Notes under the pieces: model-generated
What the model saw: only the letters and a program-made list of their open reading frames with translations
Databases searched by the model: none
Told to the model about the DNA's origin: nothing
In this document: positions 21,089-30,026 of the stretch, piece by piece
Layout: the number at the start of each line of letters is the position of its first letter
Position numbering within the stretch: the first letter of the stretch is position 1
Program-made: the position numbers and the translations under genes
Source: Streptomyces sp. NRRL F-5135
GTDB taxonomy: Bacteria > Actinomycetota > Actinomycetes > Streptomycetales > Streptomycetaceae
Length of the DNA stretch: 64,000 bases
Assembly (NCBI RefSeq): GCF_000719775.1
Contig: NZ_JOHR01000008.1
Span: 186,001 to 250,000 of the forward strand
Reading direction: 5' to 3'

Positions 21089-22462
21089 ATGGCTCTTGGG
21101 GAGGGCTGCCCGGCGGGGGGTTCGGCGTACGCGGCGTTGGAGACGTCCATGCGCCGCCGGCTCGGCAGGGAGTGCCTGTACGTGCCGTCGTGCCGCCTCG
21201 GGCTGTACGTGGCGCTGCGGCACTGGTGTCCACCGGGCGGGCGGGTGCTGATGTCCCCGGTCAACGACGACGTGATCTTCTTCGTCGTCCTGGCCGCCGG
21301 GCTGCGTCCCGTACAGGCACCCCTGCGTCCGTGGGACGGGACCGTCGACCCGGCCGCCGTGCCGGAGTCCGTATGGCGCTCGCTGTCGTGCGTGCTCACG
21401 ACCAATCTGTACGGCAATCCCGATCCCGCGCCCGAGCTGCGCGCCCGCTGCGAGGCGTCGGGCATCCCGCTGATCGAGGACGCCGCGCACGCCATCGGCA
21501 GCCGGGTCGGGGGCCACCCGGTCGGAACGTTCGGTGCCGCCTCGGTGTTCAGCCTGTCGAAGCACGTGGGCGCGAAGACCGGCGGTTTCCTCGCGGTCGC
21601 GGATCCGGGTATGCGTGCGCGGCTGGCGGCGGAGCGGGACGCACTGCTCGTCCCGTCGCGGCTCACGGCCGACCTCGCGTACGCCCTGCGGCCGTACGCG
21701 GAGGCGGGGGTGCGCGGGCTGCGGCTCGCCCGCGCCGCCCACGCGGTGCTGCGGCTGCTGGGGCGGGAGGAGCGGCCGGAGATCCGGATGCCGCTGCGGC
21801 CCGGCGAGCTGGCACGGGCCCTGGGGACGGCGCCCGGTCTCGACAGGTTCCACTCCTGGGTGCGGGTCGACATGCACGACTACCGGCTCCGGCCGAGCCG
21901 GGTGCGCCTGCGACGAACGGCGCGGCTCCTGGCCGGACTCGACGAACGGCTCACAGTCCACCGGAGCGGTACGCGGCGGCTGCTCGCCAGTCCGTGGGCC
22001 GGTCCGGGGGCCGATTCAGGGGCCGATTCAGGGGCCGGTGAGGGGGAGGGACAGCCCCTCTTCCGCGTCCCCCTGCTGGTCGAGGACCGCGACGCGGCCG
22101 TCGCCGCCCTCGCCCGGCACCGGATCACCACCGGCTACCTCTACGATCCGCCGCTCGACGCCTACGCGGGCGAGGCGTTCACCGATCCGTCGCCCGCCCC
22201 CGAGGGCGCCGCCTGGTTCGCGCGCCACGCGCTGCCCGTCGACCCCCGCCGGGCGGATCAGGTGATCGGCATCCTCCGCGCCGCCGGCATCCGGCCGGCG
22301 GCCCCACCGGAGACGAGCAACGGCACGAGAGGCACGAGCGGCACAAGAGGCACGAGCGGTGCTTCGAGCAACACCCGTGGCGCCCGCGACACCGGCACCC
22401 GCAGCACCGGCGGCATCGGTGGAACCCACGACACCGGTGGCATCGGTGGCATCGGTGGCTGA
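21089..22462 (+). CDS. DegT/DnrJ/EryC1/StrS-family PLP protein
   Basis: A 457-residue protein of the sugar aminotransferase family. It shows the cofactor Asp in PLIEDAAHAIGS and the Schiff-base Lys in FSLSKHVGAKTGGF, with TTNLYGNPDP before them. These enzymes transaminate keto-sugars on nucleotides for glycans. The last 50 residues are a Gly/Thr/Ser/Arg repeat (GTRGTSG, GIGGTHDTGGIGG) that looks like slippage, not domain. GGGGGAAG lies before the ATG. The next gene, a flippase, starts inside its last codons, so both belong to one surface-polysaccharide operon. Confidence 0.88.
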   Translation: MALGEGCPAGGSAYAALETSMRRRLGRECLYVPSCRLGLYVALRHWCPPGGRVLMSPVNDDVIFFVVLAAGLRPVQAPLRPWDGTVDPAAVPESVWRSLSCVLTTNLYGNPDPAPELRARCEASGIPLIEDAAHAIGSRVGGHPVGTFGAASVFSLSKHVGAKTGGFLAVADPGMRARLAAERDALLVPSRLTADLAYALRPYAEAGVRGLRLARAAHAVLRLLGREERPEIRMPLRPGELARALGTAPGLDRFHSWVRVDMHDYRLRPSRVRLRRTARLLAGLDERLTVHRSGTRRLLASPWAGPGADSGADSGAGEGEGQPLFRVPLLVEDRDAAVAALARHRITTGYLYDPPLDAYAGEAFTDPSPAPEGAAWFARHALPVDPRRADQVIGILRAAGIRPAAPPETSNGTRGTSGTRGTSGASSNTRGARDTGTRSTGGIGGTHDTGGIGGIGG

Positions 22463-24917
22463 CATCACCCGGTTACAGGGCCCCGGCCGCCCCACGGAGG
22501 CACCCGGTGCCGACGCCGGCACGGGCGCCGCCGTCCCCGCGCCCCGACGCGGCCCGGGGACCCTGCGGAAACGGTCCGGCGGCGGGGACCCCATGTTCCG
22601 CAACGCCTACGCCCTGATGGTCTCCACCGGTGTCTCCGCCGCCCTCGGCCTGGGATTCTGGCTGGTCGCCGCCCGCTACTACACCGAGGAGGCGGTCGGC
22701 CAGGGCTCGGCCGCCATCGCGGCCATGCGGCTCCTCGCCTCCCTCACCGCCACCACCATGATCGGCGCGGTGGTCCGCTACGTGCCCAGGGCCGGCCGCG
22801 CCACCGGCCCGCTGGTGTGGCGCGCGTACGCGGTCAGTTCGCTGGTGGTGTGCCTCGCCTGCGCCGTCTTCCTGTTCACCCTGGACCTGTGGGGGCCGTC
22901 CTACGCGCCGCTCGGCGGGGTCACGGCCGGTGTCCTCTTCACCGCCTCCTGCGTCACCTGGGCGCTGCTCACGCTCCAGGACGGGGTCCTGACCGGCCTG
23001 CGGAAAGCCTTCTGGGTGCCGGTCGGCAACGCCGTGTTCTCCCTCGGAAAACTGCTGCTGCTCGTCGTGTTCGCCACGGCGCTGCCCGTCCTCGGCGTGT
23101 TCGTCTCCTGGGCCGCGGCCATCGCCCTGTCCGTACTGCCGCTCGGCTGGCTCGTCTTCCGCCGGCTCGTCCCCCGGCAGGCCGCCGCCGACCACGACCG
23201 TGAGCCGCCCCGGCTCCGCGAGATCGGGCGGTTCCTCGCCGGGGACTCGGTCGGCGCGCTGTTCAGCCTGGCGATGATCAACCTGCTGCCGGTGCTGGTC
23301 GCCGTCCGCTTCGACGCCGCGCACAACGCCTTCTTCTACACGGCGTACACCGTCGGCGGCACGATGGAGTTCATGGCCATCAACATGGCCTCCTCCCTGA
23401 CCGCGCACGCCTCGCACAGCCCGGGCAAGCTCGCCGAGGGGGTGCGCGGGGCGTTGCGCCGGATGGCGGTCCTGCTGGTGCCGGTGGTCCTGGTGCTGGT
23501 GGTCTTCGCGCCGCAGGTGCTCGCGCCGTTCGGCGCCGACTACGCACGCCACGGCACGACGGTGCTGCGCCTGCTGGCCGCCGCCGCCCTGCCCCGGGTC
23601 GTGGTCGAGCTGTACATCGGGGTGCTGCGCGTCCAGGGCCGTACGGGCATGCTCGCCGCGCTCCAGGGCGCCATGTGCGCGCTCGTGCTCGGCGGCGCGC
23701 TGGTCCTGCTCGGTCCGGCCGGAATCTCCGGCGCCGGGCTGGCGATGCTGCTGTCCATGACGCTGATCGCGCTGGTGGCGGCGCCGGGGCTGCGCTCGGC
23801 CCTGCGCGACGGCGGGCCCGCCCGCCACGTACGGCGACCGTCGGCGGCGCGGACGGCGCGAACGGCGTGGACGGACGAGGAGTACGGCACCGAGTGGGCG
23901 CGGAAGGCCGCGCGGAGCGGCCGTACGGAAGCCGCCCGCGAACGGGCCGAGTACGGAGCCGGGAACGGAGCGGGGTACGAAGAGGGGCACAGAGCGGAGT
24001 ACGGGTACGGGGACGAAGCCGCGCGCGGCACCGCGGACGGCACGGGCCACGACCAGGGGTACGGCACTGCCTGGGCCGCGCGCGCCGCCTCCTTGGACGG
24101 CGCCCGCGACACCCCGACGCTGTCCTTCGGCCTGCCCGCGCCGCTGCCCGCGCCGGCGGCCCGGCCCGCGCACGAGGGGCCGCCGGACGAGAGCCGGGCG
24201 ATCAGCGTGGTGTGGCTGCTGCTCGGGCTGGCCACCGGGCTGTTCTGGACCCCGCTGGTCCGGGCCGTGGACATCGGCCGCGATCAGCTGACGGGCACCG
24301 AGCTGCTGGCGTTTTTGCCACCGCTCACGCTGGTGGCGGGCATCCTGCTGATCGTCCTGCAGTGCGCGGTCGTCTCGCTCGTCCGGCCAGGACCCGTGCT
24401 GCTGACCGTCGTCCCGCTGATCACGTTCGCGGCGCTGCACACCGCGCCGCCGCTGCTCGGTGTCCCGCCCGACCGCGCGTCGGGCCCCTGGCACGGCGCG
24501 GCCGTGGATGTCCTCGGCCGGCTGCCCGGCGCGGCCGGCGCGGCCGGGCACGAGGGCCTGACGGCACACCACGGCCTGACTGCGCAGGACGACCTGGCGC
24601 GCCTGCTGCCGGTGGTGCTGCAACTGCTCTGCCTGGTGTCGGCCGCCGTCGCGCTGCGAGTGTCGCGTACGGACGGCCGGATCGCGTCGAGCGCGCTGTG
24701 GGTGCTCGTCGTGGCCGGCTGGGCGGCACAGCACGCGTTCGCGGCGGCGGCCCTGCCGTTGGGGCTGGGAATGGCGGCCGGGCCGCTGCTGGTGGCAGCG
24801 GCGGGGACGGCCGTACGGCATCACCGCGCCCGGCGCCGACACCGGCACCGGCACCGGCACCGCGACACCGATACCGGAAGCGGCACCGGCACCGTGACAG
24901 AGGTTCCGCCCCGCTGA
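22455..24917 (+). CDS. Polysaccharide flippase-like membrane protein (MATE/Wzx fold)
   Basis: An 820-residue multi-pass membrane protein. The first 430 residues resemble Wzx/MurJ-like oligosaccharide flippases (FRNAYALMVSTGVSAALGLG, then about 12 membrane segments). A hydrophilic Arg/Glu/Tyr/Gly-rich loop of about 150 residues (repeats such as EYGAGNGAGYEEGHR) separates these from a second hydrophobic part with about six segments. It ends in RHRHRHRHRDTDTG. The GTG at 22455 overlaps the aminotransferase stop by eight bases and gives the ADITRLQG start I expect for homologues; ATG 22593 is an alternative. Proposed job: moving lipid-linked glycan across the membrane. Confidence 0.82.
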   Translation: MADITRLQGPGRPTEAPGADAGTGAAVPAPRRGPGTLRKRSGGGDPMFRNAYALMVSTGVSAALGLGFWLVAARYYTEEAVGQGSAAIAAMRLLASLTATTMIGAVVRYVPRAGRATGPLVWRAYAVSSLVVCLACAVFLFTLDLWGPSYAPLGGVTAGVLFTASCVTWALLTLQDGVLTGLRKAFWVPVGNAVFSLGKLLLLVVFATALPVLGVFVSWAAAIALSVLPLGWLVFRRLVPRQAAADHDREPPRLREIGRFLAGDSVGALFSLAMINLLPVLVAVRFDAAHNAFFYTAYTVGGTMEFMAINMASSLTAHASHSPGKLAEGVRGALRRMAVLLVPVVLVLVVFAPQVLAPFGADYARHGTTVLRLLAAAALPRVVVELYIGVLRVQGRTGMLAALQGAMCALVLGGALVLLGPAGISGAGLAMLLSMTLIALVAAPGLRSALRDGGPARHVRRPSAARTARTAWTDEEYGTEWARKAARSGRTEAARERAEYGAGNGAGYEEGHRAEYGYGDEAARGTADGTGHDQGYGTAWAARAASLDGARDTPTLSFGLPAPLPAPAARPAHEGPPDESRAISVVWLLLGLATGLFWTPLVRAVDIGRDQLTGTELLAFLPPLTLVAGILLIVLQCAVVSLVRPGPVLLTVVPLITFAALHTAPPLLGVPPDRASGPWHGAAVDVLGRLPGAAGAAGHEGLTAHHGLTAQDDLARLLPVVLQLLCLVSAAVALRVSRTDGRIASSALWVLVVAGWAAQHAFAAAALPLGLGMAAGPLLVAAAGTAVRHHRARRRHRHRHRHRDTDTGSGTGTVTEVPPR

Positions 24918-24961
24918 CGGCCTCGTCCGCCGCCCCGCCGCACCACCGGCCGACGACGCGG

Positions 24962-26197
24962 TCAGCGGGTCGGAACGGGCTGGTTGAAGTACGGGGCCCG
25001 GCCCGCCTCCCGGTAACCCTCCAGCGCCGGCCCCTCGTTGACAGTCAGGTCGCAGTGCTCACCCGGCACGGGACGGTTCCAGTGCACGAACGCCCGCGCC
25101 CTCGGCAGCGTCGGCGCGACCTCCGGGATCCGCCGGTACCAGTCGCGCTGCCGGTCCGGCCGTTCCGGGTCCGGCGCCGTGCTGAACTCCGCGAGCATGA
25201 CGGGCTTCTCGTCGGAGATGTTCGCGCGCAGCCACTCGTACGAGGGGCGCTGACTGCGGTCGAAGTCCAGCCAGCGGGCGGAGTCGTGGCAGAGGTAGTA
25301 GTTGTACTGGTCCATGCCGATCCAGTCCACGTACGCGTCGCCCGGGTACAGCGCCTTCATCAGCCCGGCGTTGCCCAGGTAGCCGGAGACCGTCCAGACC
25401 CACACCACGTTGTCCACGCCGAGTCGCTCGAAGCGGTCGCGGACATGGCGGTACGCGGCGACGAACTCCTCCGGCGTCCCCGCGTCCGGGGTGCGGAAGT
25501 CGGTCTCCTGGTCGAAGGAGAGGAACACGCGCTTGCCGTACGCCTTGAGGCGTCGCGCCTGCGGATCGATGATCTCCTCGTCGAACTTTCCGGCGGCCAC
25601 GTTCGCCCAGCCGAGCTGTGTCTCGGTCCAGTTCTCGTGGTGCGGCTCGGTCCATACGGTGGACTCCCAGGCCAGCATCAGCAGCCGGTCCCGGCCGAGT
25701 TCCTGTTCGTCGGGGGTGAGCAGGACGCCGTCACGCGGGGTGTTGGACATGTCGTGGTAGTTGTAGACGAGGTCGAGTTCGCGCCCGATCTTGGCCTCGA
25801 AGTCGTGGACCGCGTCCTTGAGGGAACCGCTCCGGGCGTACGGGATGTACGCTCCCCACCAGGCCCCGCAGCGGGGCTCCAGCGACGCGCTGGGGGCGCA
25901 CGTGCCGTCCGGGTACGAGCCGGACGCGGCGTTCCCGGGCAGCCCGGTGCCCGCGACGCCGGGCTCCTTGTCCTCCGCCCCCTCCTCCCGGATCAGCCAG
26001 ACGCCGATCCCGGCGAGCAGCGCGCCCACGGCGGCCAGGACGAGGGCCAGGTACGTGGCGCGGCGGGCCTGCGGAACGCGCCGCGCCCGGAGGCCCGAAA
26101 GACGCCGCGCCGGCCACTCCCGCCACGCAGGCCACTCCCCCCGGGCCGACGGCTCCCCCCGGGCCGGCCACTCCCCCCTGTCCCCCCGCCGCGTCAT
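24962..26197 (-). CDS. Glycoside hydrolase family 26-like protein, membrane-anchored
   Basis: A 411-residue protein with one N-terminal membrane anchor (TYLALVLAAVGALLAGIGVW, about residues 48-67) after an Arg/Trp/Glu repeat (REWPA/RGEWPA). The outer domain resembles beta-mannanase-like GH26: WGAYIPYARSG, LVYNYHDM, a likely acid Glu in SFDQETDF, WIGMDQYNYY, and a likely nucleophile Glu in VMLAEFST. It would cut a glycan outside the cell, probably the polymer made by this locus. Its ATG overlaps the preceding gene's stop by four bases. Confidence 0.82.
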   Translation of the reverse strand: MTRRGDRGEWPARGEPSARGEWPAWREWPARRLSGLRARRVPQARRATYLALVLAAVGALLAGIGVWLIREEGAEDKEPGVAGTGLPGNAASGSYPDGTCAPSASLEPRCGAWWGAYIPYARSGSLKDAVHDFEAKIGRELDLVYNYHDMSNTPRDGVLLTPDEQELGRDRLLMLAWESTVWTEPHHENWTETQLGWANVAAGKFDEEIIDPQARRLKAYGKRVFLSFDQETDFRTPDAGTPEEFVAAYRHVRDRFERLGVDNVVWVWTVSGYLGNAGLMKALYPGDAYVDWIGMDQYNYYLCHDSARWLDFDRSQRPSYEWLRANISDEKPVMLAEFSTAPDPERPDRQRDWYRRIPEVAPTLPRARAFVHWNRPVPGEHCDLTVNEGPALEGYREAGRAPYFNQPVPTR

Positions 26198-26682
26198 CGG
26201 TCACTCACGGCGCTGTTCCGGCTTCCGGACCGTCCGTCGCGGGGGCGCTCGCGTTCGACGGCGCCGCGCGTGGCGGCGGGCAGGGGAAGGCCCGGCAGCA
26301 GCGCCGCCACCGTACAGAACGCCGCGAGCGACCCCAGAAAGAGCGGCACCGAGAACCCCGCCACCAGATGGAGGGCCGTCGCGTCGAGCGTCGCGAGGGA
26401 CAGGCTCAGCGGCGCGGCCAGTGCCACGACCTCCATCCGCGCGGCGGGCCGCAGCCGGCCGGCCGGCGGTTGTGGCAGGAGCAGCGCGCAGCCGGGGCCG
26501 ACGGCGACGAAGAACAGGACGGGGATCCAGCGCGCGGGCGAGCCGCCGGGCAGCGCGGTCGCCGCGAGGGCCGCCCACCCGGAGAGCGCGAGTACGGCTC
26601 TGAGCCAGGGACGGCTCGGCCGGAGCAGGCGGGACGAGCGGGGCGAGCGCCGGGGGCGGGCGCCGGTTTCGGTGGCGGGCAT
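26194..26682 (-). CDS. Small multi-pass membrane protein of the glycan locus
   Basis: A 162-residue protein with four to five hydrophobic segments (AVLALSGWAALAATALPGG, WIPVLFFVAVGPGCALLL, EVVALAAPLSLSLATLDA, FLGSLAAFCTVAALLPGL) and basic ends. I recognise no named domain. It sits between the GT-C-type gene and the GH26-like gene and overlaps the latter by ATGA, so it is translated together with them; an accessory role in polymer synthesis is inferred. Confidence 0.78.
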   Translation of the reverse strand: MPATETGARPRRSPRSSRLLRPSRPWLRAVLALSGWAALAATALPGGSPARWIPVLFFVAVGPGCALLLPQPPAGRLRPAARMEVVALAAPLSLSLATLDATALHLVAGFSVPLFLGSLAAFCTVAALLPGLPLPAATRGAVERERPRDGRSGSRNSAVSDR

Positions 26683-26775
26683 GGTGGCGTCAGACCTCCG
26701 CGTGCGTCTCGTGCGTGTGGTGGTGCGTCCGGCGCGTCCGGCGGGGCGTCTCGCGGTGCCGGCACGTCGCGTACG

Positions 26776-28839
26776 TCATCGCGCGGGCGTGTCCGTGTCC
26801 GTGTCCGTGCCTGTGTCCGTGTCAGGGCCGGCGTCTGCGCCCGTGACCGCGTTCCTGTCCGCGGGCGTGCCCGTGTCCGTGACCCGCGCGCTCTCGACGT
26901 GCTGGAGTACGAGCCCGTACCGGCCCTCCTCCACCGTCCGGAAGTACGGCGAGCGCTTCAACGCGGCGGTCAGCCGCGCGAAGCCGTCCACCGGCAGGAG
27001 CCCCTCCCCGGTCGTGGCCTTTTCCTGGGTCGGTGTGAGGATCACGTAGGCCGGCCGGCCCGCCGCGATGCCCGCGTTCAGATAGCCGGCCGGGTCCTTG
27101 AGCATCTTCAGGTTCTCCGGCACCTCCTGCTCGGTGAAGAACCAGCGCTCGTAGTGGTCGTAGCGGTAGTAGGCGGCCGGGAAGGAACCGGTGGCCGCCA
27201 GGATCAGCGCGCCGTCGGGCGCCCGGTCGTACGCCCTCCTGACCAGCTCGATCTCTCCGCGCGGCGCGTACTGCATGCTCTCCTTGCCGTAGTACGACGG
27301 CAGGAAGCCGGCCGGCAGCGCGACCAGGGCGAGCGGCAGCGCCACCCGGGCGGTCGCCCTGGCCACGCGCCGTGCCGTGGCCGTCCCGGCGGCGGCCGGG
27401 ACCAGGGCCGCCGCGGCGAAGAACGCCGTACCGGGGAGCCCGAAGAGGTAGACCCGGAACAGCATCTCGCCGCCGTAGTCGTTCACCGCGAAGAGCGGTA
27501 CGGGCGCGGCGGCTGCCAGCAGCAGCGGCAGCGCCCCCCGGGCGAGCCCGCGGCGCAGCAGGACGGCCGTGACGGCGAGTCCGCCGAGCACGAGCACCAT
27601 CGCGATGTTGGCGGTGCCGACCAGTTCGGGCCCCGGACCGGTCGGCTGACCGGCGTACCCGGCGCGGGAGTTGCGCATCAGGTCGCCCACCGAGTCGCGC
27701 AGCGTGGCCAGCGTGTCCAGGAAGAGGACGCGTCCCATCGTCAGATCCCAGACGATCATGATGACGCCGGTGACGGCGAGCAGGCCGATGTTGCGGTGGC
27801 GACGGGTGAGGCAGAGCGCCAGCAGCGTCATGCAGAGCATGACGGGGGTGAGCTGGTGCGAGGCGTTGACGGCCGCGATGAGCGGGGCGGTGATCGCGAG
27901 GGCGACGGCCCGCTGGCGCCGGGTCGTGGGCGGCGGTACGGCGGCCGACGCCGGGTCGAGACGGGTGCGGTCGCGCAGCCTCCCGGCGGAGCCGGGCCGC
28001 ACGAAGTGGCGGAGCACGACGGCGAGGACGGCCAGGAAGAGCAGATAGGAGAAGCCCTGCGGGGCGAGGTAGTCCTGCCCCACCCAGTTCGCCAGCTGGA
28101 AGATCCAGACGGCGGTCCAGACCAGCCGCCAGTCGTCGGTGAAGGTGCGGTAGATCAGCACCAGCACCGGCAGCATCAGGACGCCGAGGACGATGGGGGC
28201 CCAGTTGATGTACGGGGCGGCGCCCTCGATACCGAAGGCCCTGACCAGCGCCGCGTTGAGCGAGAAGAACCCGGGCCACTGGTCGTACGCGGACATGCCG
28301 CCGGACAGGCGCAGCCGGGGTTCGACGGTGCCCTCGGCCAGCAGCCGGGCGATGACCTCCTCGTGCTTGGACGCCCACGCGTAGCGGACGGAGTCGTAGA
28401 GGAGCGCGGGGGGCGCCTTGAGCGCGACCAGCATGGTGACGCAGTACGTCAACGGCCACCAGGGAGCCGTCCCGGCCCGGCGCAGGCTGACGAGGAAGCC
28501 GGCCGAGAGCACGGCCAACGAGGCGTAGAAGGCGACCGGGAAGCGGTCGAGGAGGCCGAAGTCCCCCATGTGACGGAACCCGATCCTGGGTAAGGACCAC
28601 GTCCACAGGGCCGCTGCCACGGCGAGCGGCAGCCAGGAGAAGAACAGTTGGGGCCGTAGGAGGGCGACGACGAGATCCCCGGGGCCGGGTCCCGGACCGT
28701 GCCCGGGCCGGTGATGCGGCGCTCCCGCCCCGGAGGCCGCCCCGGCGGCCGTCTCGCGCCCCGGACGGATGCCGGGCGGGCGCGCGGTGGACGGCTCACC
28801 GCTCCTCGTCGTGCCCGGCGAGGGCACACGTTGCTGCAC
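26776..28839 (-). CDS. Large integral membrane protein, GT-C glycosyltransferase-like
   Basis: A 687-residue protein with about 12 membrane segments, a long first loop with an Asp-containing motif (SGGMSAYDQWPGFFSL), and a C-terminal soluble part (YYRYDHYERWFFTEQEVPEN onward). The layout is that of lipid-linked sugar transferases (GT-C fold) or polymerases, but no specific family motif is certain. The tail is an Asp-Thr repeat (TDTGTDTDTDTPAR). The GTG at 28839 has GGGGGAG seven bases upstream. It is the first gene of its leftward operon segment, after a 206-base gap with an AT-rich promoter-like repeat. Confidence 0.75.
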   Translation of the reverse strand: MQQRVPSPGTTRSGEPSTARPPGIRPGRETAAGAASGAGAPHHRPGHGPGPGPGDLVVALLRPQLFFSWLPLAVAAALWTWSLPRIGFRHMGDFGLLDRFPVAFYASLAVLSAGFLVSLRRAGTAPWWPLTYCVTMLVALKAPPALLYDSVRYAWASKHEEVIARLLAEGTVEPRLRLSGGMSAYDQWPGFFSLNAALVRAFGIEGAAPYINWAPIVLGVLMLPVLVLIYRTFTDDWRLVWTAVWIFQLANWVGQDYLAPQGFSYLLFLAVLAVVLRHFVRPGSAGRLRDRTRLDPASAAVPPPTTRRQRAVALAITAPLIAAVNASHQLTPVMLCMTLLALCLTRRHRNIGLLAVTGVIMIVWDLTMGRVLFLDTLATLRDSVGDLMRNSRAGYAGQPTGPGPELVGTANIAMVLVLGGLAVTAVLLRRGLARGALPLLLAAAAPVPLFAVNDYGGEMLFRVYLFGLPGTAFFAAAALVPAAAGTATARRVARATARVALPLALVALPAGFLPSYYGKESMQYAPRGEIELVRRAYDRAPDGALILAATGSFPAAYYRYDHYERWFFTEQEVPENLKMLKDPAGYLNAGIAAGRPAYVILTPTQEKATTGEGLLPVDGFARLTAALKRSPYFRTVEEGRYGLVLQHVESARVTDTGTPADRNAVTGADAGPDTDTGTDTDTDTPAR

Positions 28840-28898
28840 GGCACGACTCCCCCCACCGATGTGGTCGCGGCCGTCACGCCGCTGTCCCCTGAAGCGCG

Positions 28899-28918
28899 GT
28901 ATAGGAAAGTATAGGAAC
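28899..28918 (-). promoter_or_regulatory. AT-rich tandem repeat, possible promoter of the GT-C-type gene
   Basis: GTATAGGAAA followed directly by GTATAGGAAC. On the leftward strand this gives TATACT and TATACC, good -10 hexamers, 60-80 bases before the GTG at 28839. No convincing -35 was found, so promoter status is tentative. Confidence 0.4.
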
Positions 28919-29045
28919 TCTCTTCGCCTTTGTGGTGCTCTCGTACATCTTTGGTGCGCAGGGGAGTTGGCCGTACGGGGTGGTGGCCGGAATCGGGCCC
29001 TGTGAAGAGGCGACCGGGATCGGCCCCTGTCCCGTGGTGCCGTCG

Positions 29046-30026
29046 CTATCCCGCGAACTCCGGGCCGCGCACGCGGGCGCGCGCGCTCCGGTAGAGCCGC
29101 CAGCCCAGCGTGGCCGGCGAGTCCGGGAAGGGCGCGACCCGGGCCCGCTCGCCCCGGGCGGGAGCGCCCGCCATCCACGCCTCGACGTCGGCCACGGTGT
29201 GGCGCCGGCGCACGATGAGCCGGGCGATGCGGTACGGCTCGTCGTGCGCCGAGCTGAGCGCGTGGCGTACGGCGACGGCGGAGGAGTAACCGGCGGACGC
29301 GGCGGCCCGGCGCACGGCGCGGCTGTTGTAGCCGTGCGGATAGGCCAGATGTGCCACTTCGTGCCCCAGGGTGTCCTCCAGCGCCTGTTTGGACGCGCGG
29401 AGTTCACCAAGGAGAGCGGCCGGGCGGAGGGTGTCCAACGGGGGGTGCGTGACCGTGTGGGCGCCCACCTCCATGCCGTACGACTCCAGGGCGGGTGCCT
29501 GGGCGAGCCGCATCATCGGGGCGGGCGGCAGCAGGCTGGTGCGGCCGGGTGTGATGGCGCCGGTGGTCAGATAGGCGGTGGCGGGCAGCGCGCGGGCGGC
29601 GAGCGCCTCGGCGGTCGGGCCCGGGAGGTCGGCGAAGCCGTCGTCGAAGGTGAGGACGACGGGCCGGGGCGGCAGGGGCGCGACCGGCGGTGCCGGAGCG
29701 GGTGGCGGTGCCGGCGTCGACGGAGGCGGAGGCGGAGACGCAGACAGAGACGCAGACGGAGACGCCTCCGGTGCCGAAGGGAACGTCGTCGGCCGGTGTG
29801 TCCGGTGTCCCGGCGAGGCGGCCGGGAGGTGGTCGGCGAGCGTGCTGACGGTGATCGGGGTGCGGCCACCGGCCACGATCGCGTCCAGGTGAGCGGCGAA
29901 GTCCCTCGGTGTGACCGTGAATTCGGCGATCCAGGAAGGCGGGTCGTCCATCACCGCGTGGTAGAGGAGGACCGGTATCGCGCCGGGAGTGCGGAGGGCG
30001 CGTGCGGAGGCATCAGGGGCTCTCAT
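29046..30026 (-). CDS. Polysaccharide deacetylase (NodB domain)
   Basis: A 326-residue deacetylase. It has IPVLLYHAVMDDPP near residue 18, VVLTFDDGFADLPG (metal Asp), GAHTVTHPPLD (metal His pair), and AYPHGYNSRAVRRA. A Pro/Ser/Ala insertion of about 40 residues sits between the first and second motifs. There is no obvious signal peptide, so it may act inside the cell or at the membrane face. The ATG at 30026 overlaps the stop of the GT2 gene, giving coupled translation. It probably deacetylates the glycan made by this locus. Confidence 0.88.
   Translation of the reverse strand: MRAPDASARALRTPGAIPVLLYHAVMDDPPSWIAEFTVTPRDFAAHLDAIVAGGRTPITVSTLADHLPAASPGHRTHRPTTFPSAPEASPSASLSASPPPPPSTPAPPPAPAPPVAPLPPRPVVLTFDDGFADLPGPTAEALAARALPATAYLTTGAITPGRTSLLPPAPMMRLAQAPALESYGMEVGAHTVTHPPLDTLRPAALLGELRASKQALEDTLGHEVAHLAYPHGYNSRAVRRAAASAGYSSAVAVRHALSSAHDEPYRIARLIVRRRHTVADVEAWMAGAPARGERARVAPFPDSPATLGWRLYRSARARVRGPEFAG

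Noticed and set aside
22473..24860. A 795-codon open frame antisense to the flippase
   Set aside because: The product is a Gln/Arg/Gly-rich shadow with no motif, while the opposite frame has clear membrane segments.
28899..28925. Sequence resembling a yeast FRT half-site (GTATAGGAAC)
   Set aside because: Only one arm matches and the facing inverted arm is missing; it is a direct, not inverted, repeat. An engineered scar is not supported; an AT-rich promoter is more likely.
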